Shown piece after piece: positions 23,824 to 32,784 of a DNA stretch of 34,841 nt. This stretch comes from Candidatus Poribacteria bacterium (GTDB lineage Bacteria; Poribacteria; WGA-4E; WGA-3G), in contig JAPPES010000122.1 in assembly GCA_028824125.1 (NCBI GenBank), forward strand, positions 1 to 34,841. The letters run 5' to 3'. Each line of letters starts with the position of its first letter. Within the stretch, counting starts at the first letter, position 1. A model generated the notes under the pieces. That model ran no database searches. It was not told the DNA's origin and saw only the letters and a program-made list of their open reading frames with translations. A program made the position numbers and the translations under genes.

Positions 23824-25824
23824 TCAGGAGTCTATATAGGGTTTCATATCCCAAAGTAGGATTGTACCGTCATAACCGCCACTCGCCAAAATCGTGCCAT
23901 CAGGTGAGAAAGTGAGGCACTGCACATCACTGCAATGCCCTCGAAAAGCAGCGATGTTTTTACCACTCACAACATCCCACAACAGCACTGGACACTTCTT
24001 AATACCGAAGCCGCGTATCCACCACGCACCAGAAGCCAAATAGCGACCACACGGCGAAAATGCTAACGCAAATGGATTCCAACTGTCCTTTGGCTGAGGG
24101 ATATTCATGACAGTTTCACAATGCTCAATATCCCATAAAAGAATCTCCTTTCCTTTACCGATGGCAATTAAAGTACTACAAGGTGAGAAAGCAAACCCAT
24201 AAGTTTTTTTAGGAAACGTATCAATTGCTTCATAACTTTCTACATCCCACAATTGGGAGACAGGTCCAGTATTCCTAATGCTCAAAAGCAGTTTTTCATT
24301 TGGGCTAAAAGCAAGTGAATTAATCCACCCATCATGTGCTTTGAAGGCATGTTGTATGTGCTGTTGCTGTACATCCCACACATACAACATGCCTTCACTA
24401 TCCCCACATGCCAGTTTGTTGCTTTTGTGTGCGAACACTGCTGTTGATACCTGTCTTTCTTGTTCGGCAAGAGGGATTTCTTCGTCAGGAAGTGTGAAAG
24501 TGGCAATGGGTGTCTCAGTGTTTCCAATTTCCCACACCTTGGCAATTGTGTTATCACGACCAGTTGCATGGATTTTTCCGTGTGACGACGCAGAGACGGT
24601 ATAATTTCCTCCAGGTAGGGTGAAACTGGATGGTGGCGAAGATAGTTGGGTAACATCCCATAACATTACCTTTTCATTTTCGCTCCAACACCCACCTGCA
24701 AGTGTTTTTCCATCTGGCGTAAAAACAAGCGAAAAGGGAACAGCAGTATGTAAATGGGGAAATGAACGTGGTTCGGAATCACCTACCGTCCATTTCCGAA
24801 ATTCACGAGGGGTGTAAGAAACTGAAACGAATGGGGTGTCTTTCGGAACGTGGGCATCATGGAGAGAGTTATGCTCTTCAAGGTAGAAGTTGCCCTTTTC
24901 ACCGCGCGCTACATCCCACACGATGAAGGCATCATCAGAAACTTCCAAAGCGTGCAGCACACCCTCTGGAGAATAGAAAACTTTCTTCCGTTCCGTTCCA
25001 AGATTCTGGAAAGTGTGGAGCAATTCCCAATTTATGACTGACCAAACCCGAACCGTACCATCTCGTCCTCCAGATGCCAGAAATTTCCCGCAAGGTGAAA
25101 AGACAAGACTATAAACAAAATCAGGATGTTCTGTAATACAAGCTATTTGTTCACCTATTTTGATATTCCATACAGCAATGTAGTTAGAAGAATGTTCAGG
25201 TGTGCGGATTGTACCGCCGCGATCTGCATGTGCAAATAAGTTCTCATCTGGCATTGTACAAGCGATCAAACTCCTATCTGGAGAGAAAGCAATAGGTCGT
25301 AAGAGAAAAGGCCACCATCTATAATTGGTATTGTCGTGAAATTTTGCAATCCGTTCCCCTGTTTCAGTGTTCCAGACGTATAAGATGTAGTCACGCCGAC
25401 TAGAGACAGCGAGCAGCTGACTATCAGGTGAAAAGACGAGGCGGGAAACAGAATGATAGGGTTTCTCCGCTTCATCTCGCTCCATTTGGGAAATGCAAAC
25501 ACCTCGCTGCACATCCCATACTTTGACGAGTCCGTCTCCATCACCTGTGGCAAGCCATCTGCTATTCGGAGAAAAGGAGACAGTTGAAATATATCCTCTG
25601 TCAGTGTCCCAGAGATCTATAGGAGTCATAGTTGATACATCATACCACCACACCCCTATGTCACTGGAAACGACGAAATACTTTCCATCTGGCGAGGGAG
25701 TGATACTTTGATCTATCCTGCCTTGTCCTAATCGGGCGGTTGCGCCTTCAGGAAGTTCCCAAGTCGTTATATCGTTATTGTTATGCTGCGTAAAAGCAGG
25801 TGACCGATTTTCATTATTTTCCAT
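23824..25824 (-). CDS. WD40-repeat protein, array copy 5
   Basis: A 666-residue all-WD40 paralogue. The reading frame is open further upstream, into the end of copy 6, but I place the start at the ATG 25822-25824. It has AAGAGGACA upstream and gives MENNENRSPAFTQ and then DITTWELPEGATARLGQG, in register with the other copies. The body is intermediate between copies 3/4 and copy 6: the block around CGDSEGMLYVWDVQQQHIQH resembles copies 3 and 4, while the N-terminal tag (SPAFTQHNNNDITTWELP) matches copy 6. The last blade is FRGHCSDVQCLTFSPDGTIL to ILLWDMKPYIDS. There is no membrane or signal sequence. The spacer to copy 4 is 92 bp. Confidence 0.88.
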   Translation of the reverse strand: MENNENRSPAFTQHNNNDITTWELPEGATARLGQGRIDQSITPSPDGKYFVVSSDIGVWWYDVSTMTPIDLWDTDRGYISTVSFSPNSRWLATGDGDGLVKVWDVQRGVCISQMERDEAEKPYHSVSRLVFSPDSQLLAVSSRRDYILYVWNTETGERIAKFHDNTNYRWWPFLLRPIAFSPDRSLIACTMPDENLFAHADRGGTIRTPEHSSNYIAVWNIKIGEQIACITEHPDFVYSLVFSPCGKFLASGGRDGTVRVWSVINWELLHTFQNLGTERKKVFYSPEGVLHALEVSDDAFIVWDVARGEKGNFYLEEHNSLHDAHVPKDTPFVSVSYTPREFRKWTVGDSEPRSFPHLHTAVPFSLVFTPDGKTLAGGCWSENEKVMLWDVTQLSSPPSSFTLPGGNYTVSASSHGKIHATGRDNTIAKVWEIGNTETPIATFTLPDEEIPLAEQERQVSTAVFAHKSNKLACGDSEGMLYVWDVQQQHIQHAFKAHDGWINSLAFSPNEKLLLSIRNTGPVSQLWDVESYEAIDTFPKKTYGFAFSPCSTLIAIGKGKEILLWDIEHCETVMNIPQPKDSWNPFALAFSPCGRYLASGAWWIRGFGIKKCPVLLWDVVSGKNIAAFRGHCSDVQCLTFSPDGTILASGGYDGTILLWDMKPYIDS

Positions 25825-25913
25825 ATATTTGTCCTCTTGGTAATTGGTATAATTTAGATTGAAGTATTTTGAACTTGCATGCCACGTATACTTATTGGAT
25901 CTGTTCAAGGGTT

Positions 25914-27920
25914 TTAAGAACCTATGTAAGGTTTCATATCCCAAAGGAGGATGGTACCATCATAACTCCCACTTGCTAAAAGCGTACCGTCTGGTGAAAA
26001 AGTAAGAGCGTGCACATCTGTTGGATGTCCTCGGAATATAGCAATATTCTCACCGCTTTCTACATTCCACAATCTAATCGGGACCCTCTTCATACCTATA
26101 TCGCGTTCCCACGAAGAACCAGAAGCCAAATACTGTCCACACTGAGAAAATGCTAATGCATTCGGCCACCAGCTGTCCTGTGCGTGTGGCAATGTCATGA
26201 TGATTTCATTACGTTCTACATCCCATAGCAAGATTTTTTGTCGCATTCCACAGGCAATTAGATTGCTATTCGGTGAAAACGCTACGGACACATTCGCATT
26301 CGGAAACGTCTCAATATCTTCACCACTTTCAACATTCCACAACCGGGATATGGGACCGTCCTGTCTGATACTTACAAGTAGTTTTTCATTTGGGCTAAAA
26401 ACCACCGAATGAATCCATCCATCATACGCCTTGATAGCGTGTCGTATGTACTGTTGCTGTACATCCCATACATACAGCATGCCATCATTATCCCCACATG
26501 CCAGCAAGGAGCGCGTTGGGGCGAACGCGACTACTGTAACTTGTCTTTCTTGCTCATGGAGAGTGTCTTTCTGCTCAGGAAGTGTGAAAGAAGTAATTGG
26601 CATCTCCGCGTTTCTATTTTCCCACACCTTTACAGTGATACCATCAGGCACAATTGCTTGAAGTTTCCCATCTGGTGATACTGTAACAGACTTTGCATGA
26701 TTTCCATGAGTATTGAAACGAGTTGGGGGACGCGATAGATTGTCAATATCCCACAACATTATTCCCTTTCCGCGACATACACTGAAGAGAATCTTCCCAT
26801 CCGGTGAAATGAGGAGAGAATCAGGAGTCCCAATATGTGTATAATTAACTGTTCGTACTTGTGAAGTCTTTAACGACAACGTTTTAAAACCAGTCAGTAA
26901 TTCTCTTTCAACGGTAATAAATGCTAGCTGATTCTGGTTTGAAACATGTATGCCATGGATACTGTGATGTTCGTCTTGGTATGTGTAGGACTTTTCACCT
27001 GATGCTACGTTCCATACAGAAACAGTAGACTCAGACGCACCTGCCGCATACAATACGCCTTCTGGCGAATAGAATACCTGCTTCCTATCTGCTCCATAAT
27101 TGTGGAAAGCATTAGCCAATTCCCAGTTGATTACTTTCCAGATTCGAACTGTGCCATCCTGACCACCTGAAGCAAGAAATTGGCCACAAGGTGAAAAACT
27201 AAGACTATACACAAAATCGGTGTGTTCCGTGAGGCACGCTATTCGTTCACCAGTCTTCATATTCCATACTGCTATTTTGTGAAAAGAATGGTCGGAAGAT
27301 CGAATCCTACCTTGGTAGTCCACACTTGCAAACAAACTATCATCTGGCATGGTACATGCTAACAAACTACCGTCTGCAGAAAAGGCTATAGGACGTTCGG
27401 TCCCACGCGACCACCTAAAATTTGTTTCCTCATGGAATTTTGCAACTCGTTCACCAGTCTCAGGATTCCAGATATATAAAATATAATCACGGCGACTGGA
27501 TGCAGCAAGATACAAGCTATCATCCGAAAAAACTAATCGAGAAACTAAATGATAAGGTTTCTCTGTTTCATCTCGTTCCATCTGATCGACACAAACGCTA
27601 CTCTCCACATTCCATACCTTGACGATTCCATCTCCATCTCCAGTGGCAAGCCACTGCCCATTTGGAGAAAAGGAAGCAGCCGTAATAATTCCGCGATCTG
27701 TATCCGACAGTGCAATTGGGTTCATGGTGGATAAATTATACCACCAGAGTCCAATGGTAGTTGGCATGACAAAACATGTGGCATCCGGTGAAAACGCTAC
27801 ATTCCCCATTAGGTTCCCTTGTCCTAATCGCGCCATTGCACCACCAGGAAGTTCCCAAGTCGTTATATCGTTATTGTTATGCTGCGTAAAAGCAGGCGAC
27901 CAATTTTCGCTATTTTGCAT
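25914..27920 (-). CDS. WD40-repeat protein, array copy 6 (first transcribed)
   Basis: A 668-residue all-WD40 paralogue and the first in the direction of transcription. I choose the ATG at 27918-27920 (AAAAGGACA upstream), giving MQNSENWSPAFTQ and DITTWELPGGAMARLGQG; a start at 27977 would add 19 residues absent from the other copies. The final blade is FRGHPTDVHALTFSPDGTLL to ILLWDMKPYIGS. The middle region (residues about 330-430, e.g. NQNQLAFITVERELLTGFKT) is the least like its sisters. Upstream is a 232-bp divergent gap shared with the ABC transporter gene; I saw no convincing promoter or palindrome there. No signal peptide or enzyme motif is present; the fold is sure, the role unknown. 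Confidence 0.88.
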   Translation of the reverse strand: MQNSENWSPAFTQHNNNDITTWELPGGAMARLGQGNLMGNVAFSPDATCFVMPTTIGLWWYNLSTMNPIALSDTDRGIITAASFSPNGQWLATGDGDGIVKVWNVESSVCVDQMERDETEKPYHLVSRLVFSDDSLYLAASSRRDYILYIWNPETGERVAKFHEETNFRWSRGTERPIAFSADGSLLACTMPDDSLFASVDYQGRIRSSDHSFHKIAVWNMKTGERIACLTEHTDFVYSLSFSPCGQFLASGGQDGTVRIWKVINWELANAFHNYGADRKQVFYSPEGVLYAAGASESTVSVWNVASGEKSYTYQDEHHSIHGIHVSNQNQLAFITVERELLTGFKTLSLKTSQVRTVNYTHIGTPDSLLISPDGKILFSVCRGKGIMLWDIDNLSRPPTRFNTHGNHAKSVTVSPDGKLQAIVPDGITVKVWENRNAEMPITSFTLPEQKDTLHEQERQVTVVAFAPTRSLLACGDNDGMLYVWDVQQQYIRHAIKAYDGWIHSVVFSPNEKLLVSIRQDGPISRLWNVESGEDIETFPNANVSVAFSPNSNLIACGMRQKILLWDVERNEIIMTLPHAQDSWWPNALAFSQCGQYLASGSSWERDIGMKRVPIRLWNVESGENIAIFRGHPTDVHALTFSPDGTLLASGSYDGTILLWDMKPYIGS

Positions 27921-28152
27921 ATAATTTGTCCTTTTGGTAATTGGTATATTTGGGATTGTGATAGTGTTCCTTCTCACAATTAGAAGTTGAACAGACTGTC
28001 ACGTAATATAAAATAATGATTCACCTATACACATTCTTGGATGCACCTTTTGCTTTCAACCACGACACAAACGGTTACAATATCCAACGACTTTAACATT
28101 AAACTGATTAAACACCCACCCCAAATTCACGTCAAAATGCAATACCTATTTT

Positions 28153-29964
28153 GTGCAACGCGCGGGGTCCAAATTTACTGGCGCGGGAAGGATATCCACC
28201 ATTCGTAGTCTACTCGGTCTCAAAAAATACGTTAAACGTTATCAATACGCCATCTCGTTCAGTTTCATCCTTGTCCTTTTAACAAATGGACTTTTGCTAA
28301 TCAGTCCGCAGATATTGAAAGCGTTTATTGATGAATTAGAACAAGCATTTGACGACCCAAACTTGACGGTGTCCCAAGAGCGAATTCTCTTTTTCGCTGC
28401 CCTTATTTTCGGTGTCGCACTGTTTGGTGGAATTTTGCGTTTCGTCCAACGCCGCACGATTCAAGGTGTCGCTCGGCAGATGGAATTTCATCTGCGCGCC
28501 GACTTTTTTCTCCATCTCCAAAAACTCTCTACTGCCTATTACGATAATGTCCGCACTGGCGATTTGATGACACGCGCTACAAGCGACCTGAATGCTATTA
28601 GGATGGTTCTTAGCAGTGCTATCATGTATACGGCAGATGCAACGGTATTTTTTGGATTAGCACTCGTGATTATGTTGCGTATTGATACCGCCTTGACTCT
28701 TGTCGCTTTGTTCCCCTATCCTATCCTTGTTGTCATAATTCGTTTACTTGGAAAACGGCTACATGTCCATTACGAGGGAATCCAAGCAGCTTTTTCAACA
28801 ATGAATACAAAGGTTCAAGAGAACTTGTCAGGGGTCAGGGTTGTCAAAGCATATACGCTTGAGGCGGATGAGGTTGAACACTTCAAGGAACTGAATCAAG
28901 AATTTGTCAATCGTAATCACAAGCAGATACGATTGATGAACTTCTTCTTTCCACTGTTCCGTTTTCTACCAGGGATTGCTGGTGTAGTCGTGCTTTGGAT
29001 GGGGGGACTCCATGTAATTCAGGAAAAAATAACACTTGGTGATTTTATTGCTTTCAGTGCCTACCTGATGATGCTTGTTCGCCCAATGATTATGCTCGGT
29101 TTCATTGTCAACACATTTGAACGTGGTGCCGCGTCTATGGATCGGATAAATGCAATCCTCAATGAAAAACAGGAAATTTACGATGATGAAAATGTCAAGT
29201 GGAACATGAAAGGTATTGAAGGTTCAATTGAATTTAGGAATCTAAGTTTTTCATATCCTGATGGACAGCTTGTGCTAAAAAACATCAATCTTAAAATCAA
29301 ACAAGGAACTACGCTTGCAATTGTAGGGGGAACGGGATCAGGGAAATCCAGTCTTGTCAATCTCATTCCGCGCATCCGCCAAGCTGAGCGCGGTACTATT
29401 TTTATTGATGGTGTAGACATCCAGGATATACCTTTGAGCATCCTTAGATCCAATATCGGATTTGTAGAACAAGAACCTTTTCTGTTTTCAGATTATCTAA
29501 GGAATAATATCGCTTACGGCGTAGACACACCGAACGATGATGAAATAAAGGAAGCAGCGCACAGTGCGGATCTGCTGTCGCAAATTGAGGAATTTCCAGA
29601 CGGATTGCAGACCTTACTCGGCGAACGTGGAATAACAATATCTGGCGGACAACGCCAACGTAGTGCACTTGCACGCGCTATTATAATAAAACCAAAAATC
29701 CTTATCCTTGATGATGCATTTGCAAATGTGGACACACAAACTGAGGACACAATTCTGAGTAGGCTTGCTGAAATCATGAAGGGGCGAACAACTATTCTCA
29801 TTTCGCATCGGATTTCAACAGTTAAAGCAGCAGACCATATTATCGTTTTGAATGATGGCAGTATCGTTGAATCTGGTACACATGAACAGCTTCTTGAAAA
29901 GGATGGTATTTATGCTGGCATCTATGAAACACAACTCTTGCAGGATGAACTTGAGGAATTTTAA
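28153..29964 (+). CDS. ABC exporter half-transporter, degenerate-site subunit
   Basis: This 603-residue half-exporter has a six-helix transmembrane domain (about residues 30-320) then an ATP-binding domain. Walker A is GGTGSGKSS (392-400), the signature is ISGGQRQR (from 496), and Walker B reads LILDDAFANVD, where the catalytic Glu after LILD is Asp521. In heterodimeric exporters of the TM287/288 and BmrC/BmrD type exactly one partner carries this Asp, and the next gene is the canonical partner. The export substrate cannot be told from sequence. The start is GTG with no good ribosome site, and the surrounding bases resemble the repeat at 13450-13480, so the true N-terminus is uncertain by a few residues. 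A palindrome (29978-29998) follows the stop. Confidence 0.88.
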   Translation: MQRAGSKFTGAGRISTIRSLLGLKKYVKRYQYAISFSFILVLLTNGLLLISPQILKAFIDELEQAFDDPNLTVSQERILFFAALIFGVALFGGILRFVQRRTIQGVARQMEFHLRADFFLHLQKLSTAYYDNVRTGDLMTRATSDLNAIRMVLSSAIMYTADATVFFGLALVIMLRIDTALTLVALFPYPILVVIIRLLGKRLHVHYEGIQAAFSTMNTKVQENLSGVRVVKAYTLEADEVEHFKELNQEFVNRNHKQIRLMNFFFPLFRFLPGIAGVVVLWMGGLHVIQEKITLGDFIAFSAYLMMLVRPMIMLGFIVNTFERGAASMDRINAILNEKQEIYDDENVKWNMKGIEGSIEFRNLSFSYPDGQLVLKNINLKIKQGTTLAIVGGTGSGKSSLVNLIPRIRQAERGTIFIDGVDIQDIPLSILRSNIGFVEQEPFLFSDYLRNNIAYGVDTPNDDEIKEAAHSADLLSQIEEFPDGLQTLLGERGITISGGQRQRSALARAIIIKPKILILDDAFANVDTQTEDTILSRLAEIMKGRTTILISHRISTVKAADHIIVLNDGSIVESGTHEQLLEKDGIYAGIYETQLLQDELEEF

Positions 29965-29977
29965 CTTTTTTGGCTTC

Positions 29978-29998
29978 GGTGCGGTTGGAAACCGCACC
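29978..29998. repeat. GGTTGGAAACC-type palindrome after ABC gene
   Basis: GGTGCGGTT and AACCGCACC form a 9-bp-arm hairpin around GGA, 13 bases after the stop codon of the first ABC gene. It belongs to the same palindrome type as those at 10629, 10893, 13314 and 15160. A second, incomplete copy begins at about 30023. No T-run follows, so I do not call it a terminator. Confidence 0.6.
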
Positions 29999-30029
29999 TA
30001 CCGTGGATAGAACCGTAGTTTCGGTGCGG

Positions 30030-30160
30030 TTGGATGAAGATTAATTTATTAATTCGGTAATTTTGGAGAAACTCGGCAGAATACGCCAAATCAACGGTAT
30101 GAATCATGGTGAATACGCGTATGGTATTCGCCATGATTCCCCGTATGGTATTCTGCATTG
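30030..30160. repeat. Cruciform-forming insertion splitting a palindrome
   Basis: The left half-palindrome (CGGTGCGGTT, about 30022-30031) and a right part (GGTTAGGAAACCGTACC, about 30160-30176) are separated by about 130 bp that start with the GAAGATTAA...ATTCGGTAATTTT repeat end (30035-30064). Inside, GCAGAATAC (30076-30084) pairs with GTATTCTGC (30148-30156), and GAATCATGGTGAATAC (30101-30116) pairs, with one G-T, with GTATTCGCCATGATTC (30124-30139). This looks like a small element inserted in the gap between the two ABC genes. Confidence 0.55.
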
Positions 30161-30217
30161 GTTAGGAAACCGTACCTACAAAAGTTGGATAGAAGAACTT
30201 TAGAGAGGAACGCACTT

Positions 30218-32023
30218 ATGTTTGGAATGGGTAGCAACCTATATGAATATAGTGATGAAGAGCAAGACCTCGGCAAAGTATATGACCGGGTATTGATGAA
30301 GCGCCTGCTTGCATACCTCAAGCCTTACAAATTTCAATTGCTTGTCATCGCTTTTTTTACCGTAGGAAGCACACTCTCGCGACTCGTCGGGCCATATCTT
30401 TGGCAAATCGGTATAGATAAACATATTACACCTGGTCAATTGGACGGTTTGAGCACAATAGCGGTTTTTCTTATATTGGGATTGATGAGCGATTTTGTAT
30501 TTACCTATTTTGCGGAGTACCACACGCAAATGACCGGACAAAAGGTCATGCACGATCTTCGCCAAACTCTCTTTTCGCACCTACAACGTTTGGACGTGCA
30601 GTATTTTGATAAGAATCCGGTGGGTAGGCTGATGACGCGTGTCATGGGAGATGTCCAAGTTCTCAACGAGTTATTTACTTCTGGTGTAATTACCGTTTTT
30701 GCTAACCTGTTGGATATATTGAGTATTATGGTGGCAATGCTGCTCTATAACTGGAAACTTGCGCTTGTAACGTTCACAGTATTACCAATTATCTTTGGGG
30801 CAACGCTTATATATCAAATTTATTCGCGCCGTGCTTTTCGTGAGCAACGCAAGCAATATGCACGTATCAATGCGTTTTTGCAAGAAAACATCGTTGGCAT
30901 GACAACGATGAAATTATTTGCGCAGGAACGCAGAAGTTATCTCCGTTTTAATGAACGCAACCGCAGGTATCTTGCAGCAAATTTGAGAAGTATCTTCTAT
31001 TTTTCGCTTTTCCATCCTTTGATTGAAGTAACAGCATCGCTTGCTACAGCAGTGATTATCTGGTATGGCGGAGGACAGATTGTGAAAGGTGCGTTGACTT
31101 TTGGGGTGTTAGTGGCATTCATCCGCTACGCAGAACGGTTCTTTTGGCCCATCCGCGAACTCAGCGAAAAATATACTATTTTCCAAAATGCGATGGCATC
31201 ATCCGAACGTATTTTCCAACTGCTTGATACCGAACCGACTATCGTTTCTACCGTAGATAAAAGCGGAAGAGAAACGCTAAAAGGTGAGATTGAATTTCGG
31301 AACGTTTGGTTTGCCTACAATGATGACGATTATGTACTGCGAGATGTATCGTTCACGGTAAAGCCGGGCGAAAAGGTCGCGCTTGTGGGACATACGGGTG
31401 CAGGAAAAACATCTATCATCAACCTATTGTGCAGATTCTATGAAATCAACAAGGGACAGATACTGATTGATGGTGTGGACCTCCGAGAAATGAATCTTGA
31501 GGAGCTGCGAAGTGCAATTAGCATTGTCCAACAAAACATCTTTCTTTTTTCCGATTCAATTGAACGTAATATCAGTCTGGGGAGTCCATCAATTTCATCG
31601 GGACAGGTGGTACGCGCCTCTAAAGATGTACATTTGGACAGGTTTGTGCAAAAAATGCCGGACGTTTATGACACAGAGATCAAAGAGGATGGCGGTGGGT
31701 TATCTGTTGGACAAAAGCAGTTAGTCGCATTTGCACGTGCCTTAGCGTCTGATCCGAGCATCTTAATCCTTGACGAAGCTACATCAAGCGTTGACACCGA
31801 AACCGAAATCTTGATTGAAGATGCGCTCAGTCGTTTGATGGAAAATCGGACATCTGTTGTGATTGCGCACCGCCTTTCTACAATCCAAAATGCTGATAAA
31901 ATTATTGTGATGCATCGTGGTGAAATCCGAGAAACTGGCACGCACAACGAGTTGTTACAGAAAGAGGGTATCTATTATCGGTTGTATCAGTTGCAGTATA
32001 AGGGGCAGGAGGAGAAAGGATAA
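30218..32023 (+). CDS. ABC exporter half-transporter, canonical subunit
   Basis: This 601-residue half-exporter pairs with the preceding gene. The transmembrane domain spans about residues 25-320. The ATP-binding domain has Walker A GHTGAGKTS (391-399), signature LSVGQKQL (495-502) and Walker B LILDEATSSVD with the catalytic Glu kept. The signature deviates (LSVGQ for LSGGQ), which fits: in asymmetric heterodimers the degenerate site combines one partner's Asp with the other partner's altered signature. The frame opens at 30158, but that lies in a repeat; the ATG at 30218 has GAGAGGAA upstream and begins MFGMGSNLYEYSDEEQDLG. Gap to the first ABC gene is 253 bp, mostly repeat. Multidrug or lipid export is possible, unproven. 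Confidence 0.9.
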   Translation: MFGMGSNLYEYSDEEQDLGKVYDRVLMKRLLAYLKPYKFQLLVIAFFTVGSTLSRLVGPYLWQIGIDKHITPGQLDGLSTIAVFLILGLMSDFVFTYFAEYHTQMTGQKVMHDLRQTLFSHLQRLDVQYFDKNPVGRLMTRVMGDVQVLNELFTSGVITVFANLLDILSIMVAMLLYNWKLALVTFTVLPIIFGATLIYQIYSRRAFREQRKQYARINAFLQENIVGMTTMKLFAQERRSYLRFNERNRRYLAANLRSIFYFSLFHPLIEVTASLATAVIIWYGGGQIVKGALTFGVLVAFIRYAERFFWPIRELSEKYTIFQNAMASSERIFQLLDTEPTIVSTVDKSGRETLKGEIEFRNVWFAYNDDDYVLRDVSFTVKPGEKVALVGHTGAGKTSIINLLCRFYEINKGQILIDGVDLREMNLEELRSAISIVQQNIFLFSDSIERNISLGSPSISSGQVVRASKDVHLDRFVQKMPDVYDTEIKEDGGGLSVGQKQLVAFARALASDPSILILDEATSSVDTETEILIEDALSRLMENRTSVVIAHRLSTIQNADKIIVMHRGEIRETGTHNELLQKEGIYYRLYQLQYKGQEEKG

Positions 32024-32175
32024 CTAAATTCGGAAGATTGAGGTTGGGTGAAGTGTAAGAATTTGATTGTGTAATGTGTAGCGTTTATTGTCTGAATCAG
32101 GATTCACAGGATTATATGTCATTATTGTTTATCTGAAGCGCGGATTGGAGCGGATAGATGTACCTCCAATACTTC

Positions 32176-32760
32176 CTAGTCTTCCGGTATTTCGAACACG
32201 ACACCGTCCTTTTTCTTTTCGTAGAAAATCATTTTAACTTCTATGGATTCCGCTAAGCTTGGCATTGCTTCATAGGTACTAGGCTTAATGGAATAGGCAT
32301 CTTCGCCTACGAACCCATCTATACCTTGGGACTCTTCAGAGGGTTCAGCCAAACGGTAGTCACAACCTTTCATTTCTGCCAATTTTCTTAGAATTGCTTC
32401 CTGAAATTTAAGTCCCGTATATGTCTTGACAAGTACCAGATCTTCTACCCACGCTTTAACCATAGCCCGATCAATTCTGACAAATGCCTCATTAAGTTTG
32501 TCAATCATTATAATTATTTTTTCTGTTGCATCATCAATGGCATCGGGATATCTTTCTTGATACCACCTAACCCATTCGTCAAATGTTTGTCCTGGAAATT
32601 CTTGAATCAGATCTGTCATTTGTCCAACGTATTTTGGACGCGTTGCTTGCGAATTTTGATTGGCGAGATTTATTAATTGAGTTGTGTACTTAGGAAATTC
32701 GTAAGTAGGAGTCTTCACCACATATTCCTGAATCTCAGCATTTTTTAGTTTTACTTTCAT
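32176..32760 (-). CDS. MjaI-family type II restriction endonuclease
   Basis: A 194-residue protein with the features I know from the R.MjaI family. The N-terminal part is MKVKLKNAEIQEY and FPKYTTQLINLANQNSQATR, followed by DLIQEFPGQTFDEWVRWYQE and DLVLVKTYTGLKFQEAIL. The likely PD-(D/E)xK-type active site lies in EESQGIDGFVGEDAYSIKP (about residues 143-161; Asp and Lys of the catalytic group). R.MjaI cleaves CTAG. Length is as expected for the family. It lies 24 bp downstream of the DNA methylase on the same strand, the usual order methylase then endonuclease, so the host is protected first. Its stop codon TAG itself forms part of a CTAG site. The specificity is inferred from the family, not shown by the sequence. 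Confidence 0.82.
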   Translation of the reverse strand: MKVKLKNAEIQEYVVKTPTYEFPKYTTQLINLANQNSQATRPKYVGQMTDLIQEFPGQTFDEWVRWYQERYPDAIDDATEKIIIMIDKLNEAFVRIDRAMVKAWVEDLVLVKTYTGLKFQEAILRKLAEMKGCDYRLAEPSEESQGIDGFVGEDAYSIKPSTYEAMPSLAESIEVKMIFYEKKKDGVVFEIPED

Positions 32761-32784
32761 AATGCCTCTTTGTCCGATATGAGG

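Noticed and set aside
25824-25944. 40-residue N-terminal extension of WD40 copy 5
   Set aside because: It would overlap the end of copy 6 and has no counterpart in the other copies; the ATG at 25824 has a ribosome site and keeps the family register.
30158-30217. Earlier GTG start for the second ABC gene
   Set aside because: It lies within a palindromic repeat; the ATG at 30218 has a strong ribosome site.
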